64,000 nucleotides of DNA from Sordaria brevicollis (lineage: Eukaryota; Ascomycota; Sordariomycetes; Sordariales; Sordariaceae), in the NCBI GenBank assembly GCA_033439795.1, contig JAUTDP010000002.1, positions 3,844,001 through 3,908,000 of the forward strand. Direction: 5' to 3'. How positions within the stretch are numbered: the stretch's first letter is position 1; every line of letters begins with the position of its first letter. Below, piece by piece: positions 1 to 11,784 of this stretch. Below the pieces are notes generated by a model. The model ran no database searches, had not been told where the DNA came from, and saw only the letters and a list, made by a program, of their open reading frames with translations. The position numbers and the translations under genes are program-made.

Positions 1-1044
1 GGTCGTAAAAGTGTTGATCAGTCCTCCCACCAAGGGCCCTGTCGACGGTCCAATAAACGGCGACAGCGCAAAGATGGCCATGGGCAACTGGAACTTGTCA
101 CGAGTGAACAGATCACCCACCGTGCCGCCAGACACACTCAGAAAGGCACTTCCCGCCAGACCCTGGAAGAACCTCGCAATAACCATGGTCTGAATGTTCT
201 TGGCCACCGCACTAGGGATCAACCAGATCAAAAACCCAGCAAACGAGTAAATGTAGATGGGCCTCCTCCCATAAAACTCGGCCAGCGGCGACCAGAACGG
301 ACCCAGGGCGATGCCCAGCACAAAAAACGAGAGGCCCAGCGTCGCCACTATGCGAGAGCAATGGAACTCTGCGTTCATCTGCGTGTACGTGGCCGTGTAG
401 ATGGCTGACGCGTGCGTCACGGCAAAGGAGCCGACGCTCAGCACCCCGATGATGATCCACTTCCGCCAGGCCGGCATGCTCCGCGGGTTCATCGGGTCCG
501 AGTCGCCTCCTTCCCAGCTAACCTCAAATTGCTTCTCTTCGTCAACGGTCTCGCCAGCGCCTGCGATACGGGCTACCGCTTCCTCATCGGCTTCTTCTTC
601 CTTTTCGGCTTCGTCTTCAAGGTCGTCTACCCCGAAACCGTTGTTGGAGCGTGAGCGCGAGATGTGGCTGAGCGCCGCGGCACTGTGATGACTTTGTCGG
701 CTTATAGGCCGGGTTGGTTGGCTTTGGTGCTGCTGCCCGGGATGGTGGGTTTGGCTGCGGGTTGATATGGGGGCGAAATCGATGTCATCATCGTCCACTC
801 CTGTTTGGGATGATGATGCCGAGTCGAAGTCCTTCTCCCTTTCGCCGTTCTGGCCTGCCGTTGACAGGGCAACTTGGGGTGTGGTTGAGCCGCTTGTTCC
901 ATGGTTGCCGTCTCCGATCTGATGACCCTTTTCGAGATCTACGTCATGGTCATGGGCATGCGTCGTCGGTTGGTTTATCTGAGTCTCATTTGAGCTTGGG
1001 TGAGTGCTGGTGTGGTGGTTTTCCACCTTTTCTAGTTCGTTCAT
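1..1044 (-). CDS. MFS multidrug/polyamine transporter, N-terminal part (cut by window edge)
   Basis: An open frame of 348 codons starts at the ATG ending at 1044 and runs off the left edge without a stop, so only the N-terminal part is visible. The first ~165 residues are hydrophilic and rich in His, Ser, Gln, Asp and Glu, as in the long cytosolic N-termini of fungal DHA1 transporters. They are followed by the pre-TM motif DPMNPRSMPAWRKW, a first membrane helix, and the segment GPFWSPLAEFYGRRPIYI, which is the MFS loop 2-3 signature (G-x3-D/E-x2-GRR type). Later helices carry FFQGLAGSAFLSVSGGTVGD, typical of the drug:H+ antiporter-1 group that includes yeast Tpo1-4 and Flr1. The expected role is plasma-membrane export of drugs or polyamines; the substrate cannot be told from this part. 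No intron is needed in the visible part. Confidence 0.88.
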   Translation of the reverse strand, partial: MNELEKVENHHTSTHPSSNETQINQPTTHAHDHDVDLEKGHQIGDGNHGTSGSTTPQVALSTAGQNGEREKDFDSASSSQTGVDDDDIDFAPISTRSQTHHPGQQHQSQPTRPISRQSHHSAAALSHISRSRSNNGFGVDDLEDEAEKEEEADEEAVARIAGAGETVDEEKQFEVSWEGGDSDPMNPRSMPAWRKWIIIGVLSVGSFAVTHASAIYTATYTQMNAEFHCSRIVATLGLSFFVLGIALGPFWSPLAEFYGRRPIYIYSFAGFLIWLIPSAVAKNIQTMVIARFFQGLAGSAFLSVSGGTVGDLFTRDKFQLPMAIFALSPFIGPSTGPLVGGLINTFTT

Positions 1045-4011
1045 CTTGTGTTGTTTTGTCGCTTTCTATTTTATTACTTGTCGTTTATGAGGTTTCAGTC
1101 CGTGAGAGAACCTGATATGGTTCGGTCCTCGATGTCTTTGCTGGCAGGTCCTAGAAAAACCTCCAGCCACTGGAATTTCCGTGATCAACTAATTAACAGT
1201 TTAGATCGATCTAAGGATGCAGGCTGTGATGTCCGTCAAAATTATTCTCGTTATTTCTTGGTTGGATAAAAGTGTTGGGAATCGCAATTAAATGGTGCAA
1301 TAGCTGAAACTGTGCTGATATGATACACAGTTGCTGTTGGGCCCAACAGGTCGTCGTGTCGTTCAAACTGTTATAGCCGGTGAGAGGAGGATGAAAGAGG
1401 TATCAGGATGGCAGGTCGTTCCCGTGAGATGAATATGTAGGATAAAAAGTAGGTGAGATGGTAGTAACAGATCGAAGTAAAGCCAAGAAGGAGAGAAAAC
1501 GGAGATAGTGAAGCCAACTACCGCCTTTTTCTTCCAGGTTTTTGCAGAAAGGAGACGAGGGCGGGGGATGACGGGGATCGGGGATGCTTACCCCGGGTTT
1601 AAAGTTTTTCACAAGAAATAGGAAGACGCCATCAGCTAACTAGTATTAGGTTAGGTTAGTTTCCCTTTCAATGATGGTCGATCGTGACATCCCAAGTGGG
1701 AATGGCATTATGGGACGACCGGGAGGTAAAGGTGGTGTATGGTGTGTGCCTGACTAGAGGTAACCATGACCGTTGACCCCATTTTTTTTTACAGGCAGAT
1801 GATTGATAATGCTTCTGTCAAGTTTCCCTTTTGGAGCTTTTTGGAGCTTTGTATTCCTCACACCGCATTTACACAGATACAAATTACCAATTCTGCAGAC
1901 GTTGGCAAGCTAAAAGACGTTAGGGAACCATGCTTCGCCGGGAATCTATTTTGCCAGCCAAGTCCCGGTTACTCCTCGCTTGGTCCATCCACTTGGCGCA
2001 GACAGTCATCACAGTCTGATGAACCGGTCGGGAGGAAATTGGGAATGTCAACAGGCAGAGTATGACGAAGCGTAGCAAAAAGAGAAGAAAGGGCCCAACC
2101 GCACCCACCACCGGCATCGTGCCGTCTGTTCAGTCCATCTCGGGAAGTGGCGGTCATTGTCATTGTCATTGAAGAAGGTTGGTTGTGTGTGCGCGGGCAG
2201 GTAATAACCCAACCATGCATTGATGTAATCGATTTACAAGGGGTCCTCCAAGATCAGCGGTTGGAACTTCCCAAAACTGTTAGAACGAAAAAGAAGAAGA
2301 AGTTGGAGAAGCGAAGCTCAGAAGAAGAAGAAGAAGAGCAGCCGACATCCGTAATCGGCTTTAGGGTTTTTGTGACCTCTCGCCTTGACATCGCTACATA
2401 GTAACCAGAAACAACACGCATTTCGGTTCTTTCTTTCAAGATGTTGGTGTTGTTGAAGCAGCCTTCCGGCATGTGGATGACAAGCAGAAGGAAGAGGATA
2501 GTTAGTTGGTATAGATAGGAGAGAAGCTCGGTCGGACGTTTCTGTTCTGTTCGGCTTTGCCGCCACCTTGCTCTCTGCTCTCACGCAATCATCATCCCAA
2601 AGAGGAAAAGGAGGCGACGACGGGGGGTTATTGTCGGATTGTTTGGCGCATAGCTGGATTCTAGAAGAAAGGTGGCCGGGGAATTAAAAAGTATAGAACA
2701 CAGTGATGAATGGCTGCGGACAGTATCACAGGTGTCATGTGCTCAATACTTACTATAGCACAGTTACAAGCGGCTTCAAACGGCGGCTTGTACCAGTTAA
2801 CCAGCTATCAACTATTACCGTACTGTAAGCGATGATAATGGTCCAATTGTATAGGTAAGCGGCGACAGATATCTTTTGTCCGGTATTAAACTTGACTTTG
2901 ATCCTTTCGGTCCGTATGTAGTCATCTAAAGAGCAGAAAAAGAAGAAAGGTTGATGATGTGAGGTCAGATATGAGAAACCATTATACGAAACATTTGTAA
3001 CGGGCGGGACGAAACTCGGCATTGCAGTGGGACAGAACCTACAGCATGCATTACGTACAGCGAGCGGCATGATAGACATGCAATGGACGCAGAGATCGTT
3101 GGTTCAAGTCAGCTCTTCAAATTGAACTTGGTGCAGCATGTCGAATCGATCGAAAGAAAGCGAAGATTGGAAATATTCCGTTCGTTAGTTTGCTCGTCTT
3201 TACCAGAGGTGATTGACACATTAAATGGGAAAACGTGCTGCGAGTGTTGTAAGTGCTTGTATAATCCTTCGCTTGCAGGTGCCGAAGCTTTGGTGCAACT
3301 CAATGCGGGGAATATTAGCTCCGGCGGTATCCCCGAGGCGTTGAATGGCCGGAACGGGAGAAGAGGGGCCGAGCGAGCGGTGGGCGATGGGCGGGCGCCG
3401 GTTCGAAGTGGAGGAGGGGTTGGACTTCAGTGATTGGAGAGCTTGAAAGAGGGGAATGTTAGATCAAAAGCTGAAAGAATTCCAAAGTTGGTGGTTGCTG
3501 AACACTTGAAGGGATGTTGGATGCGAGTTGGGAAAGACGGAATACTATCTATACTCGTTAGTCTAGTTGGTATAATATCGACCATTTATATAAAAGGCCC
3601 TTGACGAGTAAAGGTGGAAGGAAATGTTAAAAGAGTTTCTGGAACTCGAAGCTGCCATTATCTCTTCTCAACGCCAATAGCCTTTTAAGATCTGGAATTC
3701 TTGAACAGCAGTCAACTTCACAAGCACCACGAAATATCATCCGAATATTGTCGTATAAATTGACGTCGGTAGTTCCGTCCCGTCTGGTATAAGACCAGAG
3801 TCGTACATTGAGTTAACGTTTTTGCCAAGTATTGCTCTTGTCCCGTCTCAATATCAACCCGCAGTATAATGCACATCACTGCCCACATGGCATCGGGAAC
3901 CTCCACGGTCGGATGATAGCAAAAAGGGGATATACGATATAAAGTAAATAATGATCGAAGATATAAAAAAAAAATAAAAAAAAAATAAAAAAAAAAAACC
4001 TCTCCAAAAAG
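1045..4011. other. Intergenic region, no convincing gene
   Basis: About 3 kb without a supported gene. The open frames here are short, overlap on both strands and have no recognisable motif. It holds the promoter side of the MFS gene, pyrimidine-rich stretches, a GAA/AGA-rich microsatellite near 2,287-2,338, and an A-rich run at about 3,960-4,000, which is the T-rich downstream region of the 5S gene on the minus strand. Confidence 0.6.
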
Positions 4012-4130
4012 ATATACAACAATAGGGATTCGCTGGTCGTCACCGACCCAACTACTAGTCTGGCCCTCACTGGCTTATTTATGGGAGAGCGGACGGGATC
4101 CCGAGTTTTCCAGTGGGTATGGTCGTATGT
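4012..4130 (-). rRNA. 5S rRNA gene, dispersed copy 1
   Basis: The minus strand from 4130 reads ACATACGACCATACCCACTG and continues through the internal control region AGTTGGGTCGGTGACGACC followed by AGCGAATCCC, the pattern of fungal 5S rRNA. Length is 119 nt. It is nearly identical to the plus-strand copy at 15,525; I see changes only at one internal base and in the last ~12 nt. The 3' end reads GTTGTATAT instead of GTTGTATGT, which breaks one pair of the terminal stem. A T5 run at 4006-4010 can terminate Pol III. The TATA-like box expected near -29 is weak (TGATAG around 4,155), so this copy may be poorly expressed or a pseudogene. Single dispersed 5S genes, not a tandem array, are typical of Neurospora. 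Confidence 0.88.
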
Positions 4131-4618
4131 GCTCTATTAATTCAAAGCATGTGCCTATCAACTGCAACAGAGTGGTAGATTTGTTGAATCACTTCAAAGT
4201 GTTATGCATGTACACCTTTTATTACCTCGTACGTCACCACGACTATCGTCCAGGCTGCTAGCTCGGAAAGACTCGTCCGTATAACAAATACTTTTGGATT
4301 TACATCTGTCTCTTACTTACTTCTAAACTTGAGGTGTGGGTTTCTGTTGATGGGATACATGCCGCTGGTTATGTACGACACTGAACCTTTCTGTTCACGT
4401 CTTGTGTCTTTTGTCTTCTGTCTCGGTCTCTTATGAACGGTAACTGCCTTGTATGTTTTCACCTCATTACCCTTTCCTCCCTGGGGTTTCACCTCCGAAG
4501 AGGATATCGATAACTTCATCGAGGAATGTAAACGCTAGATGTGCACTAAATTGGAACCGAGTTAGTCCATCAATTTCTGACATCAAGTGATCTAATTATC
4601 ACAAGGATGAGGCAACAC

Positions 4619-7600
4619 CTACTTCAGCCGCTCATTATTAAACGTCGCAAAAATCCTCCTGCTCGCCGCCTGCGCATTGAGTCGTCCCACCACGCTAGCC
4701 GCCAAATCCGGCACCAGCGTAGCGAGCATCAAGCTGGCCTCCGTCTTTGTGCGTGCCTTCTCCTGCGGCGTCCGGGGCGTTTTGTTGGCGGGCAGCTCGC
4801 CACCGGGCCACATGCCGTCCTTGACGAGATTGATGTACCGCAACAGCGCGTCTTCGGCCACCAGCATTTTGACGTTGTCGCGCAGCTTGCGCTCGATCGT
4901 GCCGCCTAGGAGCTGGTGCAGCACCACGACGACGGCTCGGCCACGAAGCCAATTGTTGCCACGGTTAAGTTCGAAGACCTCGAGGAAGATATCGCAGATA
5001 GGCTTGACAAAGGGTTCAAGCTCCTTGTTGTTGAGTTCGAAGGCGTTCAGCTCGGCCTCAGCCTCGGCGGCGGTGACTACATCGTCGCTCCCGGCCCCGG
5101 ACCCGGCTGCGCTGGCGGCCGCCAATTGCTGGTTGGTAGCTGCGGCCAGGAGATTCTGTCCAGCAAGCGATAGCTGGTCGAGCACGGGAATGTTGCCGAG
5201 GATGTCCTCCATGCCGTCAGCAACCGAGTCGTAGAGACGAGTCATCATGTCTTTTTTGCTATCTTCTAGTGACGAGCTTTGGCTCTGGGCTGCCGTAGCG
5301 GGTGTGATGGCGCTTTGGGAGAGGAACGTTCGAAGTTCTCGGCTGTGGCAGACGTCCGGTAGCAGGAGAAGTTGGTTAAGATACTTTTCGAGTGCCACGC
5401 GACGCTTCTGCAAGAAGTCGTTTTGTAACTTCATCACCACCCGCCGCCGGGGAAAGTCCAGGTTGCGGACGGACGGATACTGTGATCGGAGTTTTTGATG
5501 AAGCTCGAGGAACTCGCTGTACCGACGAGTGACAGTCCATGTCGCCGCTGGCATTTTTTCTCCAGCATTTCGTAGCACCTCGATGGCGTACATGGCAAAC
5601 TCCTTCCCGTCCTCTTCTCGGCCAACATGGATATTCTTAATTTTGATCGTTGACCGGCCGTAAAGACTGTTGTCACTCTCTTGAATGACATATTGTTGTC
5701 GCTGTAACTCCTTCCTCCTGATTTCCCTTTGCAGGCTTGCTTTTGACTTTCGAAGAATCCTTAGCTCGGCAGTGTTGTTTGTTAGCTCGGCTTTCTTTAG
5801 CAGAGAGTCCACGACGGCATCTTGTGCGACTAGGCGATCAATATCATTGCTGAGAACGGTGATTGCCTCTGCCAACCCAAGGTCGCCAGGGGCAGCCTCA
5901 TGCACTTCATCAATCTCATCATCATCCTTGTTGCCGTCAGAATATTGCTCATCCGAGAGAAACCTGTTTTCGTCTGCAAACAGGTCGTCGTCAATGAAGA
6001 CGCCTATACGAGACGCAGCGCTCACAAGACCCAGGGATGCCAAACTGGGCTTCTCCGGCTCTTTCGCAGTCATTGGTCTCGGCAAGTCAGCAGAACCCCT
6101 ACTAGGGCGCCCTAGATCGACAGAGCCATGATTGGAACGTGGTGTAGCAGACATCGCTCTTGTTGGTACGGCTCTTGGTGGAGAAGCAAAAAGACTTGAG
6201 TTACTCCCGTCATCACCAAAAAGAGATGCACGCAGATCCTCTGCCGTTGGCGGCTGGCTGTCCTCCATGATATTATTTAGAGCCTGCTCCATCGCTTGAA
6301 CGACACGAGTATCTGGGACAGGTGGTGCTGGCTCCTGGTCGAGGCTTTGGACCGAATCGGCCAAGCCATCCTCAACCAAATCGTCGTCGTCGAACATGGG
6401 AGTGGATGAATCGTCTTCCATGGAATGACGAGTTCCCATTAGGGAGTCTATGCTTTGCGCTCCTGCCCGTAGATCAAGAGATGATCCGGCGCCCCTATTG
6501 CGGGCGCCAGGAGGGAGACGAAGGGCCATGCGTAGTTGAGGATTTGGCTTGGCGGTAAATGAGGATGCTCTAGCCATTGAAGGTCCGGCAGATGATGATC
6601 CAGAAATTGGTGGCGCTATGGTCTTCGATGCCTCTTCAGAAGCCAGCGCTTTGTAGAACAAGTCGGACTTTTTGAAATTTCCAAAATGCTTAGCCTTCAT
6701 CTCCTCGAGCACTGCGCTTTGAGCGCGCAGGACAGCCCTCCGTGCCTTGTAGTACTGTTCAGGCGAGGCTCTTCGCCCTGCTCTCAGAAACTCCTGGATG
6801 GTCCTCTTGGACGAGTCTGGTACTTTAAGCTCAGGCCTCGAGAGATACGCAGCCTCAATTTGAGCAAGGTCCAAGCGGTCTGAGTCCGTCCAGGGCGGAA
6901 GCTGCAACGGAAGCTGCTCTCCCTCTGGGCCGTCATCCTCTAGCGGATTACGAAATCCATCCACCACAAGCCAGAACTGAACCAGGGGCATCAGGCGTTG
7001 CCTATCCATGTATTCCATGAAATACGACAAACTGGAAGGATCACGCAAGACATCCGTTAGGGAAGCATTCTCCAACCGAGACACGGTTGGTGTTGGCAGA
7101 GCCGGGGTCTGAGGTGGGAGAGTCCGCCGATCCCCACCGGCTGCCAGATGATGGACCTTTTGATCGAGTAGTCTCTTTCCCATCTCAAGACGACGCAGGT
7201 AAACCTGGTCGACGTTCTCTTGCTGGGAATCCCGCTTGAGCTGGATGGCCACTTCGCTCCGGAACCGCCTCGCATCCGAGAGGTTGATGGTTTTCCGAAT
7301 GGCTCGGATGAACTTTTCGAACTTTCTCTCATTATCACCAGGAATCAATCGAGGAAATGCCACAGGCTTGCTGACCCTAGGCACGGGTGAAGCGTGCTGG
7401 TCCAGAGCCGCCCGAAGCTTGCGGACGGTCGACCGATCCTGAAGCATGCTCCTCCCGTAATTTTCCATCAGCTGGTTCCAGGTGTCGGGGTCGGAAAGCA
7501 TTTGCATGATGGGAAACATGACGGCGCAGGCGGTGATCTCGCGAACGATGGCTGAAACTGCGCCGGAGGCTAACATGCTCTTGGGCAGAATTTTGGGAAG

Positions 7601-8320
7601 AATCCTCAGCATAACCTTCCGGAGATAGTCCTGCTGAGTCGTCTTGGTGTCGGAGAAGGACAGGGTGGCCGCTGGATGGAGCTTGCCATCTCTGTATTTG
7701 GACGCAATCGCGAGGTCCAGTTCATCCGTCTCTGTCACTGATCGATTCAGTTTGCGGCCTCTGACGGACTTCTCGGCCTCGTACACGTCGCGAAAGTGTG
7801 CTGTCAGGATGGGCACCAAACGGGTGGTCAGGATGGTCGCGAGGTCCAGCTGCGCAAGGCGATCCCTGACGGTCAAGATGGCGCCCCGTATTGCTTTGTC
7901 TACCTCGTCCGCAAACACGGGGTTCTTGCTGATGCTCGAATACCAGACTTGTATGAAATCGCGGATGACGTAGGCCAGGACCTCGTCGAGAGCTGCCGAG
8001 ACCTTGGGCGACTCGGGGCAGAGCGGTGCTTTGGTGGACGTCTGGCGCGCCCGAAGCGCGGCTACCTCCTTCGCCCAGGCGCTCGGGGCGACGAAGGCGG
8101 CGCCATTGGGCCGTGGTGATCGTCGGAGTTGGCGGTGATGTGGTCCACGGGAAGTAAGCACAAGCAGGGCGAGCAGGCCGAGGAGAGTGACGAGGACGCC
8201 GGCGGCAAAGGCGTAGTTAGCCCAGCGAATAACGGGGAACCAATGGACGGCATATCCCCAGGCGATGAAAGCAGCAATCGCAGCAAGGGCTATGTCTCTC
8301 CCTTGAAGAGCCATTGCCAT
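4619..8320 (-). CDS. Sorting nexin with PXA, RGS, PX and nexin_C domains (Mdm1/SNX13-14-25 family)
   Basis: An intronless frame of 1,233 codons. Residues ~8-57 hold two hydrophobic segments, an ER membrane anchor. A PXA domain lies at ~108-290. An RGS-like domain lies at ~420-560 (LTDVLRDPSSLSYFMEYMDR onward). A Ser/Asp-rich linker follows, then a coiled coil (~830-885) with charged heptads. The PX domain is at ~894-1007, including the RRYSEFLELHQKL core and the FPRRR basic patch for phosphoinositide binding. The nexin_C domain is at ~1100-1233. This order is diagnostic for yeast Mdm1 and animal SNX13/14/25, which tether the ER to the vacuole or lipid droplets and act in lipid handling. The RGS part probably does not act on G-alpha in fungi; that is an inference. 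The start is the first ATG, directly before the membrane anchor. It is tandem with TRM8 upstream. Confidence 0.93.
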   Translation of the reverse strand: MAMALQGRDIALAAIAAFIAWGYAVHWFPVIRWANYAFAAGVLVTLLGLLALLVLTSRGPHHRQLRRSPRPNGAAFVAPSAWAKEVAALRARQTSTKAPLCPESPKVSAALDEVLAYVIRDFIQVWYSSISKNPVFADEVDKAIRGAILTVRDRLAQLDLATILTTRLVPILTAHFRDVYEAEKSVRGRKLNRSVTETDELDLAIASKYRDGKLHPAATLSFSDTKTTQQDYLRKVMLRILPKILPKSMLASGAVSAIVREITACAVMFPIMQMLSDPDTWNQLMENYGRSMLQDRSTVRKLRAALDQHASPVPRVSKPVAFPRLIPGDNERKFEKFIRAIRKTINLSDARRFRSEVAIQLKRDSQQENVDQVYLRRLEMGKRLLDQKVHHLAAGGDRRTLPPQTPALPTPTVSRLENASLTDVLRDPSSLSYFMEYMDRQRLMPLVQFWLVVDGFRNPLEDDGPEGEQLPLQLPPWTDSDRLDLAQIEAAYLSRPELKVPDSSKRTIQEFLRAGRRASPEQYYKARRAVLRAQSAVLEEMKAKHFGNFKKSDLFYKALASEEASKTIAPPISGSSSAGPSMARASSFTAKPNPQLRMALRLPPGARNRGAGSSLDLRAGAQSIDSLMGTRHSMEDDSSTPMFDDDDLVEDGLADSVQSLDQEPAPPVPDTRVVQAMEQALNNIMEDSQPPTAEDLRASLFGDDGSNSSLFASPPRAVPTRAMSATPRSNHGSVDLGRPSRGSADLPRPMTAKEPEKPSLASLGLVSAASRIGVFIDDDLFADENRFLSDEQYSDGNKDDDEIDEVHEAAPGDLGLAEAITVLSNDIDRLVAQDAVVDSLLKKAELTNNTAELRILRKSKASLQREIRRKELQRQQYVIQESDNSLYGRSTIKIKNIHVGREEDGKEFAMYAIEVLRNAGEKMPAATWTVTRRYSEFLELHQKLRSQYPSVRNLDFPRRRVVMKLQNDFLQKRRVALEKYLNQLLLLPDVCHSRELRTFLSQSAITPATAAQSQSSSLEDSKKDMMTRLYDSVADGMEDILGNIPVLDQLSLAGQNLLAAATNQQLAAASAAGSGAGSDDVVTAAEAEAELNAFELNNKELEPFVKPICDIFLEVFELNRGNNWLRGRAVVVVLHQLLGGTIERKLRDNVKMLVAEDALLRYINLVKDGMWPGGELPANKTPRTPQEKARTKTEASLMLATLVPDLAASVVGRLNAQAASRRIFATFNNERLK

Positions 8321-8873
8321 ACTCCAGCGCAGACATTTGGCGCTTGTCGTCGCCGCATGGTTTTATCGCAAAGCTCGATCTGGGAGTGGTTCGGTGTGAG
8401 GAGTGTCGCGGGTGAGGCAGGCGGGGGGTTGGGCGATAACTTGTTCGTGGGCTGTTTAGTAGAGCTCGCTACTGGACGCTAACACAAGCCAGCGGGTCCA
8501 TTACTGCCGCCAAGCTAGACTGCGTTAGTGACGCCAGTGGTGCGATGCCAGATGGCCAAGAAGGTCCCCCAGGGTCCAGTCACGGTGGGCACCGTTACAC
8601 CACCGTTGAACTAGCCGTATTTTACGTGTAAAATTCATGCCTTCTTTCCCTTTGCGTGCGTGGGGGTCAGGTTGGGGTAACTGTGAAGATAGTGTGCCGC
8701 CTCTCTCATCACAAATACATCCTGAACACCAACACAACGCTCCCAGTGTCGGGCACCATACAGGATATATTGGGAGGCGATTTGCCTTTTAGTATTCCCA
8801 ATGGACGTGGGTATCATCAGCATTGCGTATTTTGTCCACATCTATAGTCTCCCTTCCATGTCCCAGAGCGCGC
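8321..8873. other. Intergenic: sorting-nexin promoter and TRM8 3' region
   Basis: 553 bp between two minus-strand genes. No ORF of note. It must hold the 3' UTR of TRM8 and the promoter of the sorting nexin gene; I see no distinctive motif. Confidence 0.5.
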
Positions 8874-9874
<1,001 letters not shown>

Positions 9875-10460
9875 GACAGCTGATGGAATGACTAGCTTTG
9901 TCGGATGAGGTTGTATGAACTCTGTTTCTGTAGTACTGGTATCCGTGAGTGGTGTGGTGCGGTGTGGTGCCGTCAATAATTCAGTTGAGATTGATCCAGC
10001 AAAAAAGTGAAACTCCAATTCGACTCTCACAAAAGTTTCATCCCCGGTAACGAAGCAAATCTGGAAGCCAAGGTTCCCGTGTCGCTGCAAAAATCACACA
10101 GGGGCGTTCCTGCAGTGTAGAAGCGGGCACAGTGTTGGGTCCACAGAAAGATTCAGCAACCGTTCCTGTATCGTAATCTACCGATACCACTCTCAATACA
10201 TGTGGATACGGTTACATTATCACCAAGGTTACAAGGATGAAGCTCCCGAAGCTCTTGGAGTCGGGCGGCGGCCCCGCTATCGGCAACCCACATGGCGACA
10301 TTTTTACCCAAGGACCCCACGAGGTTACGGTGTCAGTCATCAGTTGAGTCAGGGTCGTTTTCTATTTCCATTCAAGCTATAATCTTAAAGGTGCCTTCAG
10401 TTACTTGACCCTTTCATCCCTCTTACACTACGTAACCAGCAATTGCATAGGTTAGACATA
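9875..10460. other. Divergent promoter region TRM8 / homoserine dehydrogenase
   Basis: 586 bp separating two divergently transcribed genes. The only motif I would name is the Gcn4/CPC1-type site listed separately. Short frames here have no coding support. Confidence 0.6.
10345..10351. promoter_or_regulatory. Gcn4/CPC1-type site TGAGTCA
   Basis: TGAGTCA (reverse complement TGACTCA) is the consensus for the bZIP regulator of general amino-acid control, Gcn4 in yeast and CPC1 in Neurospora. It lies 110 bp upstream of the ATG of an amino-acid biosynthetic gene, the position expected for cross-pathway control. The match is 7 of 7, but a 7-mer can arise by chance. Confidence 0.55.
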
Positions 10461-11641
10461 ATGGCTTCTGCTCGTCAAGTTAACATTGCCATCATCGGTA
10501 AGCAACTGAATCACACCAATTGGCTCCCCACCCCGATGCCGCTCATAGTTTGTACTAACTCGAACCTCTCCATCATCCAGGAGCCGGCGGAGTTGGAAAG
10601 TGCTTCCTCTCCCAGCTCGAGTCGCTTGCCGCTCGCCGCCAGAGCCAGAAGCTGGTGCTCACCTACATTGCCACCAGCAAGAAGGCCGTCTATAGCGACT
10701 CGTACTCTCCCATCGCCCTCGACAGCGTCGTCTCGACCCTCTCCTCGTCCTCGCAGGCTCCCCTCGCCCTCCCCAAGCTCGTCGATTACCTCGCCGCTTC
10801 GGGCACCAAGACCGTCCTCGTCGACAACACCAGCTCGCAGGACATCGCCGATGCCTACCCCAGCTTCCTCCGTCGTGGCATCAGCATCGTGACCCCCAAC
10901 AAGAAGGCCTTCTCCGGCTCCTACAAGCTCTGGCAGGACATATTCGCCGCCAAGGAGGAGGGCGGTGCCCTGCTGTACCATGAGGCCTCGTGCGGCGCCG
11001 GCCTGCCCGTCATCTCCACCATCAAGGACCTGGTTGAGACGGGCGACGAAGTGACCAAAATCGAGGGTGTCTTCAGCGGCACCATGTCCTTCCTCTTCAA
11101 CTCGTTCGCTCCGACATCGGGCTCGGGCGGCGGCAAGTGGTCCGCCGAGGTGGCCAAGGCCAAGGAGCTCGGGTACACTGAGCCTGACCCCCGCGACGAC
11201 CTCAACGGTCTCGACGTTGCGCGCAAGCTGACCATCCTGGCCCGCTACGCCGGCCTCGAGGTCGAGTCGCCCACTTCTTTCCCCGTCCAGAGCTTGATTC
11301 CCAAGGAGCTCGAGTCGGTCGCCAGCGGTGACGAGTTCCTCGCCCGCCTGCCCGAGTTCGACGCCCAGATGGAGGAGGTCAAGGCCGAGGCGCAGAAGGA
11401 GGGCAAGGTTGTGCGCTTCGTCGGCAGCATCGACGTGGCCAGCAAGCAGGTCAAGGTCGGGCTCGAGAAGTTTGACCTCTCTCACCCCATTGCGGCGCTC
11501 AAGGGCAGTGACAACATCATTAGCTTCTACACTAAGCGGTATGGAAGCAACCCCCTTATCATCCAGGGCGCCGGCGCCGGAGGCGACGTTACCGCCATGG
11601 GCGTCACTAGCGATCTCCTCAAGGTTCTTGCTCAGCTTTAA
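10461..11641 (+). CDS. HOM6: Homoserine dehydrogenase
   Basis: Two exons, 10461-10497 and 10581-11641, encode 365 residues (yeast Hom6 has 359). The 83-bp intron (GTAAGC...TCCAG) falls inside the dinucleotide-binding loop; splicing creates NIAIIGAGGVGKCFL, a Rossmann GxGxxG-type motif. The enzyme reduces aspartate semialdehyde to homoserine with NAD(P)H, the branch point to threonine, methionine and isoleucine. The catalytic domain is recognised by IEGVFSGTMSFLFN (about residue 205) and by the family signature GYTEPDPRDDLNGLDVARKL (about 240-260), which holds the substrate-binding Glu and Asp residues and the Lys. A short C-terminal NAD-domain return, IIQGAGAGGDVTAMGV, completes the fold. There is no ACT or aspartokinase fusion, as usual in fungi. 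It probably responds to CPC1 through the upstream TGAGTCA. Confidence 0.96.
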
Positions 11642-11784
11642 GTCTGCGCAGTGTCCCTAATGTAATGATGAACAAACAACGATATTTTTCTTGGTTCTTG
11701 CCCTGCTGTTCTGTGTGCCAGACTCGCTTGTTCGATGACACCCTTTTCCCCCGTCCTTAGCCTTTTTGTAATGACGTTCCACGA

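Noticed and set aside
10511..11485. 324-codon minus-strand ORF
   Set aside because: Antisense shadow of homoserine dehydrogenase; Leu/Gly/Glu-rich without family motifs.
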